Assembly (NCBI RefSeq): GCF_008704935.1
Contig: NZ_CP023692.1
Location: 4,454,001 to 4,518,000, forward strand
Length of the DNA stretch: 64,000 nucleotides
Source of the DNA: Streptomyces vinaceus
Lineage (GTDB): Bacteria; Actinomycetota; Actinomycetes; Streptomycetales; Streptomycetaceae
Direction of reading: 5' to 3'
The notes under the pieces were generated by a model. It had not been told where the DNA came from. It saw only the letters and a program-made list of their open reading frames with translations, and did not search any database. Below, piece after piece: positions 40,220-50,578 of the stretch. The first letter of the stretch is position 1, and every line of letters starts with the position of its first letter. A program made the translations under genes and the position numbers.

Positions 40220-40255
40220 GTGAATAGATTGCCCAACACCGGAGGAGGCACCGCC

Positions 40256-41916
<1,661 letters not shown>

Positions 41917-41920
<4 letters not shown>

Positions 41921-43146
41921 GCGACAACCCCGCCGGGGCGGCCTCGTTCCACACGATGTGGAACGAGCTCGCCCCCATCGGCCGCCACGCCGAGTCCGGC
42001 GGCTACCGGCGCTACGCGTGGACCGGCGCCGACGCCGACTGCCGGACCTGGTTCCAGGCCCAGGCCGAGGCCCGCGGCCTCACGTACGAGACCGACCGCA
42101 ACGGCAACCAGTGGGCCTGGCTCGGCGACCCGCTCGCCGGTGACGCCGTCGTCACCGGCTCCCACCTGGACTCCGTGCCCGACGGCGGCGCCTTCGACGG
42201 CCCCCTCGGCGTGGTGTCCTCCTTCGCGGCCCTGGACGAACTCCGCAGGAGGGGCGCGGAGTTCGCCAGGCCACTGGCCATCACCAACTTCGGTGACGAG
42301 GAAGGGGCCCGCTTCGGCCTCGCCTGCGTCGGCTCCCGGCTGACCGCCGGACAGCTGACCAAGGAGAAGGCGTACGAGCTGCGCGACGCCGACGGGATCA
42401 GCCTGCCGCAGGCCATGGAGGCCGCCGGGTACGACCCCTCGGCCATCGGCGCCGACCCGCAGCGCCTCGCCCGCATCGGCGCGTTCGTCGAGCTGCACGT
42501 CGAGCAGGGCCGGGCGCTGGACCTCTCCGGCGACCGCGTCGGCATCGCGTCCGCGATCTGGCCGCACGGCCGCTGGAGGTTCGACTTCCGCGGCGAGGCC
42601 AACCACGCCGGGACCACCCGCCTCGTGGACCGCCGCGACCCGATGCTCACGTACGCGTCGACCGTGCTGGCCGCCCGTACCGAGGCGGCCCTCGCCGGCG
42701 CCGTCGCGACCTTCGGCAAGATCGCCGTCGAGCCGAACGGGGTCAACGCCATCCCCTCGCTGGTGCGCGGCTGGCTCGACTCCCGCGCCGCCGACCAGGC
42801 GACGCTGGACACCGTGGTCACCGCCATCGAGAAGGCCGCCCGCGAGCGTGCCGACCAGGACGGCATCGATCTGGCCGTCGTACGGGAGTCCTTCACCCCG
42901 GTCGTCGAGTTCGAGCACGCGCTGCGCGACGAGATGGACCGGATCCTCGGCGGCTCCGTCCCCGTCCTCGGCACGGGGGCGGGACACGACGCCGGAATCC
43001 TCTCCGCCGCCGTCCCGACCGCGATGCTGTTCGTACGGAACCCGACCGGGGTCTCCCACTCCCCGCGGGAGTTCGCCGCCGAGGACGACTGCGTGGCCGG
43101 TGTCCTCGCGCTGGCCGACGTACTGGAAGGACTGGCCTGCCGGTGA
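41917..43146 (+). CDS. M20-family amidohydrolase (annotated family: allantoate amidohydrolase), candidate formylglutamate deformylase
   Basis: 409 residues. Peptidase-M20/amidase fold with metal ligands in [32 protein letters not shown], and SHSPREF. The nearest named family is allantoate amidohydrolase/N-carbamoyl amino acid amidase. It overlaps hutU by four bases and the next gene hutF by four bases, so it is part of the hut operon. HutF makes N-formylglutamate, and a deformylase would be the next enzyme; no classical hutG is present, so this protein is the candidate. That role is inferred, and earlier biochemical studies reported a formylglutamate route in S. coelicolor (from memory). Confidence 0.9.
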
Positions 43147-44501
43147 AGACGTACTGGTTGGAACACGCCTGGCTCGGCACGCACGTGGAGCCGGGCGTGG
43201 CCCTGACCGTGTCCGGCGGCGACTGTGCCGCGGGGGGCGCCGACGGGCGGATCGCGGACCTGCGGACCGGGGTCGAGGCCCCGCCGCCGGGGGCCGAGGT
43301 GCTGCGGGGCCTGACCCTGCCCGGGCTGGCCAACGCGCACTCCCACGCCTTCCACCGGGCGCTGCGCTCGCTGGTGCAGGTGGGCTCCGGGACCTTCTGG
43401 ACCTGGCGCGAGTTCATGTACCAGGTCGCCCAGAACCTCACCCCCGACACGTACTTCGCGCTCGCGCGCGCCGTGTACGCGGAGATGGCGCTGGCCGGCA
43501 TCACCAACGTCGGCGAGTTCCACTACGTGCACCACGCGCCGGGCGGCGCCCCCTACGCCGACCCCAACGCGATGGGCGAGGCGCTGATCGAGGCGGCCGC
43601 CGCGGCGGGCATCCGGATCACGCTGCTGGACACGGCGTACCTCTCCTCCGGCTTCGGCCAGGCCCCCAACCGCCATCAGCTGCGGTTCTCCGACGGCACG
43701 GCCGAGGCCTGGGCGGAGCGGGTCTCGGCCCTCAAGCCGCGCGAGCACGCGCGGATCGGGGCCGCGATCCACTCCGTGCGCGCCGTACCGGCCGGGCAGC
43801 TGGGCACCGTCGCCCGCTGGGCCGAGGAGCGGCATGCCCCGCTGCACGTCCACCTCTCGGAGCAGACGGCCGAGAACGAGGCCTGCCAGGCCGCGCACGG
43901 GCGCACCCCGACCCAGCTGCTGGCCGACCACGGGGTTCTCGGTCCCCGGACCGTCGGCGTCCACAACACGCACCTGACGGACGGGGACATCGCCCTGCTG
44001 GGCGGGACGACCACCGGCACGTGCATGTGCCCCACCACCGAACGCGACCTCGCGGACGGCATCGGCCCGGCGACCCGCCTCCAGCACGCGGGCAGCCCGC
44101 TCTCGCTCGGCAGCGACAGCCACGCGGTGATCGACCTCCTGGAGGAGGCCCGCGCGATGGAGCTCAACGAGCGGCTGCGCAGCCGCACCCGCGGGCACTG
44201 GACGGCGAACTCGCTGCTCACCGCCGCCACCGAGGACGGCCACGCCGCCCTCGGGCTGCCGGACGCGGGCCGCCTGGAGGCGGGGGCGCTCGCGGACTTC
44301 ACCACGATCGCCCTGGACTCCGTCCGTACGGCAGGCCCGCTGTCGCGGCTGGGCGCGGAGACGGCCGTCTTCGCGGCGTCCGCCGCCGACGTCCGCCACA
44401 CGGTGGTCGCAGGCCGCCACATCGTCCGCGACGGCGCCCACACGCTGGTCCCGGACGTCCCGTCCGCCCTGGCCGAGTCCATCGCAGCCGTCCGCGGCTG
44501 A
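43143..44501 (+). CDS. hutF: Formimidoylglutamate deiminase
   Basis: 452 residues. Amidohydrolase superfamily enzyme that releases ammonia from N-formimidoyl-glutamate to give N-formylglutamate. Metal site LANAHSHAFHRAL, HVHLSEQTAEN, HNTHLTDGD, and SLGSDSHAVIDL, consistent with mononuclear zinc. It starts GTG 43143, overlapping the upstream M20 gene by four bases, and a 30-base gap precedes hutI. HutF marks the five-step histidine route through formylglutamate rather than the direct formiminoglutamase route. Confidence 0.96.
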   Translation: MKTYWLEHAWLGTHVEPGVALTVSGGDCAAGGADGRIADLRTGVEAPPPGAEVLRGLTLPGLANAHSHAFHRALRSLVQVGSGTFWTWREFMYQVAQNLTPDTYFALARAVYAEMALAGITNVGEFHYVHHAPGGAPYADPNAMGEALIEAAAAAGIRITLLDTAYLSSGFGQAPNRHQLRFSDGTAEAWAERVSALKPREHARIGAAIHSVRAVPAGQLGTVARWAEERHAPLHVHLSEQTAENEACQAAHGRTPTQLLADHGVLGPRTVGVHNTHLTDGDIALLGGTTTGTCMCPTTERDLADGIGPATRLQHAGSPLSLGSDSHAVIDLLEEARAMELNERLRSRTRGHWTANSLLTAATEDGHAALGLPDAGRLEAGALADFTTIALDSVRTAGPLSRLGAETAVFAASAADVRHTVVAGRHIVRDGAHTLVPDVPSALAESIAAVRG

Positions 44502-44531
44502 CGCCCCGGGAGAACGAACCCGAAGGGAACC

Positions 44532-45710
44532 ATGACCACCACGCTCGTCACCAACATCGGCAGCCTCGTCACCAACGACCCCGCCCCCGGCGACGGGTCA
44601 CCCCTCGGCCTGATCGAGAACGCGGCCGTCGTCATCGACGGCGGGACCATCGCCTGGGTCGGCCCCGCCGGCCAGGCCCCGGCGGCCGACTCCGCCTTCG
44701 ACGCGCACGGCCGCGCCGTCATCCCGGGCTTCGTCGACTCCCACTCCCACCTCGTCTTCGCCGGTGACCGCACCGCCGAGTTCAACGCCCGCATGTCCGG
44801 GCGGAGCTACTCCGCCGGCGGCATCCGGACCACGGTGGCCGCCACCCGCGCCGCCACCGACGCCGAGCTCGAAGCCAATCTCGTCCGCCACCTCGACGAG
44901 GCCCGCCGCCAGGGCACCACCACCTTCGAGACCAAGTCCGGCTACGGCCTCACCGTCGAGGACGAGGCCCGCGCGCTGCGCATCGCCGCCGCGCACACCG
45001 AGGAGGTCACCTACCTCGGCGCGCACATCGTCTCCCCCGACTACGCCGAGGACCCGGCCGGCTACGTCGCCCTCGTCACCGGCGAGATGCTGACGGCCTG
45101 CGCCCCGTACGCCCGCTGGGTCGACGTGTTCTGCGAGAAGGGCGCCTTCGACGGCGACCAGGCCCGCGCGATCCTCACCGCCGGCGCCGCCGCCGGCCTG
45201 ATCCCGCGCGTCCACGCCAACCAGCTCTCCTACGGGCCCGGTGTGCAGCTCGCCGTGGAGCTGGAGGCCGCCTCCGCCGACCACTGCACCCACCTCACCG
45301 ACTCCGACGTCGACGCCCTCGCCCAAGCCGCGGACACCACCGTCGCCACGCTGCTGCCCGGCGCCGAGTTCTCCACCCGCGCCCAGTGGCCCGACGCCCG
45401 CCGCCTGATCGACGCGGGCGCCACCGTCGCGCTGTCCACGGACTGCAACCCCGGCTCCTCGTACACGAGCTCTATGCCCTTCTGCATCGCCCTCGCCGTA
45501 CGCGACATGGGGATGACCCCGGACGAGGCGCTCTGGGCGGCCACCGCCGGCGGCGCCCGCGCCCTGCGGCGCACCGACATCGGCCGGATCGCCCCCGGGG
45601 CCCGCGCCGACCTGGCGCTCCTGGAGGCGCCGAGCCACGTCCACCTGGCCTACCGGCCGGGCGTTCCGCTGGTTTCGGCGGTCTGGCAGAAGGGCGTTCG
45701 CGCGCACTGA
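44532..45710 (+). CDS. hutI: Imidazolonepropionase
   Basis: 392 residues. Opens the imidazolone ring to give formimidoyl-glutamate. Amidohydrolase motifs [39 protein letters not shown], and [17 protein letters not shown] with the metal Asp. Last gene of the hut operon, ATG 44532 with AAGGGAACC before it. The operon order hutU-M20-hutF-hutI puts steps 2, 5, 4, 3 of the pathway together. Confidence 0.97.
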   Translation: MTTTLVTNIGSLVTNDPAPGDGSPLGLIENAAVVIDGGTIAWVGPAGQAPAADSAFDAHGRAVIPGFVDSHSHLVFAGDRTAEFNARMSGRSYSAGGIRTTVAATRAATDAELEANLVRHLDEARRQGTTTFETKSGYGLTVEDEARALRIAAAHTEEVTYLGAHIVSPDYAEDPAGYVALVTGEMLTACAPYARWVDVFCEKGAFDGDQARAILTAGAAAGLIPRVHANQLSYGPGVQLAVELEAASADHCTHLTDSDVDALAQAADTTVATLLPGAEFSTRAQWPDARRLIDAGATVALSTDCNPGSSYTSSMPFCIALAVRDMGMTPDEALWAATAGGARALRRTDIGRIAPGARADLALLEAPSHVHLAYRPGVPLVSAVWQKGVRAH

Positions 45711-45780
45711 CGAACGGTCGATCCGGGCCTGTCCTTTGTCTTCCCTCCGTAAGGCCCCGGGCGTACCTTGAGCCACCGAT

Positions 45781-45795
45781 CTGATGTGCCGTCAG
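45781..45795. promoter_or_regulatory. Imperfect inverted repeat upstream of surface operon
   Basis: CTGATGTGCCGTCAG has six paired positions (one wobble) around its centre, 43 bases before the first surface gene. TTGAGC at 45768-45773 could be its -35. Candidate operator; a related GGCGGTCAG follows. Confidence 0.35.
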
Positions 45796-45838
45796 GAAAC
45801 TGGCGGTCAGGAACCCGTGGCCCGAGGGGAAGACGAAG

Positions 45839-46510
45839 GTGTCCGACCGGAAACGCTCCACCGCGCTCGCGCTGGCCTCCGCGCTGGGCGCGGCGGCGGT
45901 CCTGCTGGCCGCCCCCGCGGCCCACGCCGACGTCGTCGACGTCGCGTACGACTGCAAGACCCCCATCGGGGACAAGTCGGCGGTCTCGCCCATCGACATC
46001 AAGGCCGTCAAGGAAGGCGGCGGGTACAAGCTGACGATGTCCTTCCAGAAGGGCGTCTCCTCCAGCCCCGTCGAACTCGGCAAGGGCGCCATGAGCCCCA
46101 GCGCCGTCGTCCTCGTCGGCGGCGCGGAGAAGGCGTCCGTGCCGGTCTCGGGAGCGTCCAATCCCGAGGCCGTGCCCGCCAACACCCCCATCAAGATCAC
46201 CGACCTCTCGGGCACCTACACCCCCAAGAAGAGCGGCAAGGTCACCTTCACCGCGGGCGTGCTCACCATCAAGGCGCTGGGGACCACCACCACCTGCACC
46301 CCCGGCAACAGCCCCAAGCCCTCCCTGGAGCTGGACGTGACGGGCGCCGGATCGTCCGGGGGCTCCGGCGGCGCTGAGGAGGACACCCTCCCGCAGACCG
46401 GACCCACCGACTCCGCGCTCGCCCTCGGCACCCTCGGCGCCACCGTGTTCCTCACCGGCGCCGCCGGCGTGCTCTGGCTGACCCGGCGCGGCCAGCGGGC
46501 CCGGTCCTGA
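45839..46510 (+). CDS. Secreted LPQTG-anchored surface protein
   Basis: 223 residues. Signal peptide (cleavage near AHA-DV, residue 30), one 140-residue beta-rich domain with a Cys pair (C39, C153), an Ser/Gly-rich spacer, then the sorting tail EDTLPQTG (LPQTG at 184-188), a hydrophobic helix (LGTLGATVFLTGAAGVLWL) and a basic end. Sortase would link it to the wall. The domain (VAYDC...GGxYxLTM...ITDLSGTYTPKKSGKVTFTAG) recurs in the gene at 48683. GTG 45839 with AGGGGAA upstream. First gene of a four-gene operon; no known family assigned. Confidence 0.9.
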   Translation: MSDRKRSTALALASALGAAAVLLAAPAAHADVVDVAYDCKTPIGDKSAVSPIDIKAVKEGGGYKLTMSFQKGVSSSPVELGKGAMSPSAVVLVGGAEKASVPVSGASNPEAVPANTPIKITDLSGTYTPKKSGKVTFTAGVLTIKALGTTTTCTPGNSPKPSLELDVTGAGSSGGSGGAEEDTLPQTGPTDSALALGTLGATVFLTGAAGVLWLTRRGQRARS

Positions 46511-46527
46511 ACGGAGCGCCCCCGGCC

Positions 46528-47586
46528 ATGCCCGTGCTCCACACCCCCGCGCTCCCCGCCGGCCGGCGCCCGCTCACCGCCCTGCTCACCGCGGCCCTGT
46601 TGCTCGGGGCCGCGGTCGGCACCGCCGCCGCCACCCCCGCCACCGCCGCCGCCACCGCCGCCCACGCCGACGAGCCCGGCTGGACCGCCGAGCCCGCCGC
46701 GGGCAGCGCCGGCCCGGCCCGCCCGTACTTCTACCTCTCGGGCCCCGCCGGCACCGTCCTGGAGGACCGGCTGGCCCTGACCAACAGCTCCGACCGCGAG
46801 CGCACCGTCACCCTGCGCGGGGCCGACGCCTACAACACGGCCGACGGCGCCCTCGCCGTACGCCCGGCGGAGCCCCCGGCGGCGCAGGGGCGCGGCGGCA
46901 CGGGCCGGGGCGCCGGCTCCTGGATCAGCTTCGGGACGGCCACCACCGTGCGGATCCCGCCCCGCACCCGCGCGGTGGTCCCCTTCACCGTCACCCTCCC
47001 GCCCGCCTCCCCGCCCGGCGACCACCCGGCCGCCGTGATCGCAGCCGAGGACGGCCGCGAGGCGGGCGTACGGGTCCACCTGCGCGTCGCGGGCCCGACG
47101 CTGGCCGCCCTCACGGTCGAGGACGTCTCCGTACGCGGCGAGGGCGCCCGCGCGGTCGTCGCGTACACCCTGGTCAACCGGGGCAACGTGGCCCTCGTCC
47201 CCGAACTGGCGCTGCGCGCCGAGGGGCTCTTCGGCGAGGTCCCGGGCCGTACCGCCCGCGCCCTGCCCATGGAACTGCTGCCCGGCCAGCGGGTGTCGCT
47301 GACCGAGCCCTGGCCCGGGGCCCCGGTCCTCGACGACGTCGACCTGACCCTCACGGTCACCGCCCCCGGCGCGGCCCCGGCCACCGCGAGCACCTCGGCG
47401 TGGTTCGTCCCCTGGGGGATCGCGGCCCGGACCGGCGCCGGGCTGCTCGGCCTCGGCGGGGTCGCCCTGGCCGCGCTTCTCCTCGTACGCAGGCGGCGGA
47501 CCCGCGGCGGGGGACCGGCGGACGAGGAGCCCGTACCCGGGGGGAAGCGGGCACCGGAACACGAGCTGACGGGAGCATCCAGGTGA
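46528..47586 (+). CDS. DUF916/WxL-interacting-like exported membrane protein
   Basis: 352 residues. Signal peptide ending near AHA-DEP (residue ~48). Two Ig-like external domains follow: YFYLSGPAGTVLEDRLALTNSSDRERTVTLRGADAYNTADG, then FVVPFTVTLPPASPPGDHPAAVIAAEDG and VRVHLRVAGPTLAALTVEDVS. One C-terminal membrane helix (AGLLGLGGVALAALLLV) and a short basic cytosolic tail come last. The first domain pattern (GTVLEDRLALTNSSD) resembles DUF916 proteins, which in Firmicutes bind WxL surface proteins. The match is by eye. It starts 17 bases after the first gene and overlaps the next by four bases. Confidence 0.85.
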   Translation: MPVLHTPALPAGRRPLTALLTAALLLGAAVGTAAATPATAAATAAHADEPGWTAEPAAGSAGPARPYFYLSGPAGTVLEDRLALTNSSDRERTVTLRGADAYNTADGALAVRPAEPPAAQGRGGTGRGAGSWISFGTATTVRIPPRTRAVVPFTVTLPPASPPGDHPAAVIAAEDGREAGVRVHLRVAGPTLAALTVEDVSVRGEGARAVVAYTLVNRGNVALVPELALRAEGLFGEVPGRTARALPMELLPGQRVSLTEPWPGAPVLDDVDLTLTVTAPGAAPATASTSAWFVPWGIAARTGAGLLGLGGVALAALLLVRRRRTRGGGPADEEPVPGGKRAPEHELTGASR

Positions 47587-48686
47587 GCGCAAGGGTCGGC
47601 GGGACGGCAGCCGGAGCGGTCGGCGCCGCGGTCGTGGCGTGCCTGGCGACGGGGCTGGCGCTGTGCGCCCTGGTCCTGTTCCCGGCCCCGGCGGCCCGCG
47701 CCGCCGACGGCAAGCCCGCCGTGGCGCTCTCGCTCCAGGAGGCCGCCAAGGGCACCGAGATCACCGTCACCGGTACCGGCTGGCAGGCCAAGACCCTGGT
47801 GATGCTGCTGGTCTGCGGGCAGAACATGATCGGCGGCACCAACAGCTGCGCCAACGCCGACGGGGCCGCGGTCTCGGTCGGCGACGACGGCCGCTTCGCC
47901 GCCCAGCTGGCCGTGGCGGCGCCGCCCAAACCCTGCCCCTGCGTCGTCAACGTGACCTCCGTGGGCGGGGACCAGGCCACCGTCGCCGCCCCGCTGAAGA
48001 TCACCGACCACCCGGTGGCCGAGCTGCCCGCCGAGTCCGGCTCGGCGCGCCTGGCCATGCTCAGCGGGGTCCGGCTGGAGGGCGAGGACGGGGTGCTGAC
48101 CTGGTTCGGGGCCCCGCCCGCCCGCACGTTCACGGTCACCGTCGGCAACCTCGGCTCGGCCCCGGTCAAGGACCCCGTCTTCCAGCTCGGCACCGCCCAC
48201 GGGGTGTTCGCGCCGCAGTGGGACGAGGCCCGGTGGAAGGGCACGATCCCACCGGGCGGCAAGGCGGAGGTCCGGCTGGGCGTCAGCCTGGCGGCGGGGG
48301 CGCACGGGGACTACACCGTCTCCCTCAAGTACGGGGACACGGTGGTGGCCACGCAGCCCTGGGGCGTGGACCGCCCGTACGGGGTGCTGCTGTTCTGGGG
48401 CCTGCTCCTGCTGGTGATCCCGGCCGGAGTCTTCCGTATCGGCATGGCCGTCGTGGACAGGGTCCGGCCGCGTTCGGCGGCGCCGGGCGGTGGCCGCCAC
48501 CGAGGCGCGAAGGCGCCGTTCCCGGAGCAGGAGGCCGCCCAGGGGGCCGCGCCGGTCTCCCCCCAAGCCACCACGGCGGTACTGCCGTGGTTCACCCCGG
48601 ACAGCGCGCCGGGGCCGAGTGACCCACACGTACCACAGGCGTCCGCACCGTCTGAGAACAGTCCGACGACGAAAGGACCTTTGTGA
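47583..48686 (+). CDS. Exported single-pass membrane protein with Ig-like domains
   Basis: 367 residues. Signal segment (AAVVACLATGLALCALVLFPAPAARA), one Ig-like domain (KPAVALSLQEAAKGTEITVTGTGWQAKTLVMLLVCGQNMIGG) containing several Cys (VCGQN, SCAN, PCPC), a second domain (FTVTVGNLGSAPVKDPVFQLGTAHG), a C-terminal membrane helix (LLFWGLLLLVIPAGVFRIGMAVV), then about 80 cytosolic residues rich in Pro, Ala and Gln. GTG 47583 overlaps the previous stop. A tail facing the cytosol could signal or anchor. No catalytic motif is visible. Confidence 0.85.
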   Translation: MSARVGGTAAGAVGAAVVACLATGLALCALVLFPAPAARAADGKPAVALSLQEAAKGTEITVTGTGWQAKTLVMLLVCGQNMIGGTNSCANADGAAVSVGDDGRFAAQLAVAAPPKPCPCVVNVTSVGGDQATVAAPLKITDHPVAELPAESGSARLAMLSGVRLEGEDGVLTWFGAPPARTFTVTVGNLGSAPVKDPVFQLGTAHGVFAPQWDEARWKGTIPPGGKAEVRLGVSLAAGAHGDYTVSLKYGDTVVATQPWGVDRPYGVLLFWGLLLLVIPAGVFRIGMAVVDRVRPRSAAPGGGRHRGAKAPFPEQEAAQGAAPVSPQATTAVLPWFTPDSAPGPSDPHVPQASAPSENSPTTKGPL

Positions 48687-50026
48687 AGACCCAACGGAGG
48701 GTGAGCGCGGCCGTGATCGCGCTGCTGCTCGGCGGCGCCGGCATCGCGATCGGGGCGAGCCCCGCCCAGGCGGCCGAGACCAAGTTCAACGTCAAGTGCG
48801 TGCCGCCGGCGGGCGGCGGCGACCCGGTGGAGGGCGAGACCACCGCCAAGGTCAGCGCCCCGGCGTCGGCGAAGGTCGGGGACGAGGTCGAGGTGTCCTG
48901 GGAGACCGTCAAGCCGGCCTCGAACAACACGGACCTGATGGACATCCCGCAGGACTCGGTCCAGCCCACCGGCTGGATCACGGTGGGCGGCGGGGGCGGC
49001 GAGCTGAAGGTCGTCGGGGAGAAGAAGAACCCGCCGATCCCCAAGAAGGCGCCCATGCAGATGTCGACGATGAAGGGGAAGCTGAAGCTCACCAAGGCGG
49101 GCAAGATCACGCTGACCCCCGGCAAGTACGACGTCGCGGTCACCTTCTCCTTCGGCACGTTCGTCACCAAGTGCGCACCCACCGGTGCCGTGGGCGTCGG
49201 CGCCACCATCGACGTGTCGGCCGGCACCAGCGGCGGCACGACCTCCGGTACGACGTCCGGCACGACCAGCGGCACGACCTCCGGCACCACCGCCGGTACG
49301 ACCAGCGGCACCACGTCCGGGACGACCAGCGGTACGACCTCCGGCACCACCGCTGGGACCACCGCCGGGAGCACCGCCGGTGGCGGTGGCGGCCAGACCG
49401 ACTTCCCCGGCAAGCCCGTCGAGGTCGCCTTCGACTGCGGGCCGGTCGTCCCCGGCGGCATCAAGACCCCGGTCACGATCAACGCCAAGAAGAACGGCGG
49501 CAGCTACGACCTGACCGTCAAGACCGCCAAGGGCGCCATGGCCAGCCCGATGGCCCTGCCCGCGGGCGCCCTCAAGCCCTCGATGAACATCAAGCTCGGC
49601 GGCGCCGACAGCGGCATGGTCAAGGTCTCCGGACCGGCCAACGCCGAGCCGATCCCGGACAAGGCCCCGGTCAGCCTCAGCGACATGACCGGCAGCTACA
49701 AGCCCGGCAAGACCGGCAAGGTCACGCTGAGCCCGGACCAGCTGACGATCGACGTCACGATGGCCCCGGGCGCCACGCCGATCAACGTGCCCTGCAAGGC
49801 GGCCAGCAGCGGCGTCTCGCTGGAGCTCGACACCACCGCCCAGGAGGGCGGTTCCGGCTCACCGGCCACCACCGGCTCCACCTCCGCCTCGGGCGGCCTC
49901 GCCGAGACGGGCGCCGAGGACGAGGGCGGCATCAAGGCCCTCGCCCTGGTCGCCGGCACGGTGATCCTGCTCGGGGGCGCGGTCTTCACGTTCACGCCAT
50001 GGCGCCGCCTGCGCGGCCCCCGCTGA
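48683..50026 (+). CDS. Secreted LAETG-anchored protein with two Cys-pair domains and TTSG repeats
   Basis: 447 residues. Signal peptide (to about residue 31), a first domain with Cys pair (VKCVPP, TKCAPT), a repeat linker of TTSG/TTAG units (about residues 181-233), a second domain with VEVAFDCGP and NVPCKA, a Gly/Ser spacer, then LAETG (406-410), a helix (ALVAGTVILLGGAVFTF) and WRRLRGPR. LAxTG is the substrate motif of class E sortases, common in Streptomyces. Both domains resemble that of the first operon gene. GTG 48683 overlaps the previous gene by four bases and is preceded by AAAGGA. Confidence 0.9.
   Translation: MKTQRRVSAAVIALLLGGAGIAIGASPAQAAETKFNVKCVPPAGGGDPVEGETTAKVSAPASAKVGDEVEVSWETVKPASNNTDLMDIPQDSVQPTGWITVGGGGGELKVVGEKKNPPIPKKAPMQMSTMKGKLKLTKAGKITLTPGKYDVAVTFSFGTFVTKCAPTGAVGVGATIDVSAGTSGGTTSGTTSGTTSGTTSGTTAGTTSGTTSGTTSGTTSGTTAGTTAGSTAGGGGGQTDFPGKPVEVAFDCGPVVPGGIKTPVTINAKKNGGSYDLTVKTAKGAMASPMALPAGALKPSMNIKLGGADSGMVKVSGPANAEPIPDKAPVSLSDMTGSYKPGKTGKVTLSPDQLTIDVTMAPGATPINVPCKAASSGVSLELDTTAQEGGSGSPATTGSTSASGGLAETGAEDEGGIKALALVAGTVILLGGAVFTFTPWRRLRGPR
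49220..49384 (+). repeat. Coding tandem repeat of TTSG/TTAG tetrapeptides
   Basis: About 165 bases of 12-base units (variants of GGCACGACCAGC) encode a Thr/Ser/Gly spacer inside the LAETG protein. Copy number is likely to vary between strains. Confidence 0.85.
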
Positions 50027-50041
50027 CCGGCCGCTCCCCCC

Positions 50042-50082
50042 GCCGCGCGCCCCTCCCCCCAGGAAGGGCGCGCGGCCCTTTT
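50042..50082 (+). terminator. Terminator after the surface operon
   Basis: Stem 50042-50052 and 50066-50076 (11 bp, GC-rich), followed by CCTTTT. Confidence 0.75.
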
Positions 50083-50142
50083 CGTGCCAGGCTCCGGGAG
50101 TCGATCGATACGTCCGGTCCACAGGGACAGCGGGGAAGAAAC

Positions 50143-50484
50143 ATGACATTCAAGTACGCCGCGGTCGGGCTCGTCGCCCTCTGCGTGCTGGGGGCTCTCG
50201 GTACGCCTTCCGCGTCGGCCGCGCACCACAGCGGGAAGTGCAGGACCACGGCCGACATGGACGGCTTCGGGCGGCCGAACGCCACCTCCCGCTGCACGGG
50301 CGGCTTCCCTTCCGGCGCCAGGCACCGCGCGGTCATCACCTGCGACACCGTGCAGGGGGTCCGCGAGCACGTGGTGCGCCGCACCTACCGCAGTGCGTGG
50401 GCGAAGACGGGATCGCCCGCCAAGGTCGGCTGCGGATTCAAATCGTTCCTGGTCGGATTCGCGTCGGAGACGCGCGGCAACTGA
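50143..50484 (+). CDS. Small secreted four-Cys protein
   Basis: 113 residues. Signal peptide (YAAVGLVALCVLGALGTPSASA), mature part of about 87 residues with Cys in GKCRTT, SRCTGG, ITCDTV and VGCGFK, probably two disulphides, and many basic residues (RREHVVRRTYRSAWAK-like pattern). No family recognised. It has its own leader and its own terminator and lies just after the surface operon, so a link to it is possible but not shown. ATG 50143 with GGGGAAG upstream. Confidence 0.8.
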   Translation: MTFKYAAVGLVALCVLGALGTPSASAAHHSGKCRTTADMDGFGRPNATSRCTGGFPSGARHRAVITCDTVQGVREHVVRRTYRSAWAKTGSPAKVGCGFKSFLVGFASETRGN

Positions 50485-50522
50485 CGTCCGCCGGGGCACT
50501 CACCCCTTCGGGGGAAACAAAA

Positions 50523-50562
50523 GGGGCGGCTCGGCACACCTTCCGGTGTGCCGAGCCGCCCC
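50523..50562. terminator. Bidirectional terminator between small secreted gene and POT transporter
   Basis: Perfect 18-bp inverted repeat (50523-50540 and 50545-50562), loop TTCC, between convergent genes. Confidence 0.85.
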
Positions 50563-50578
50563 GCGCGCGGGTGGTGCG

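Noticed and set aside
43143-44501. A second hutI or guanine deaminase reading of the hutF gene
   Set aside because: The metal-binding pattern and length, together with the position beside hutI, fit formimidoylglutamate deiminase better.
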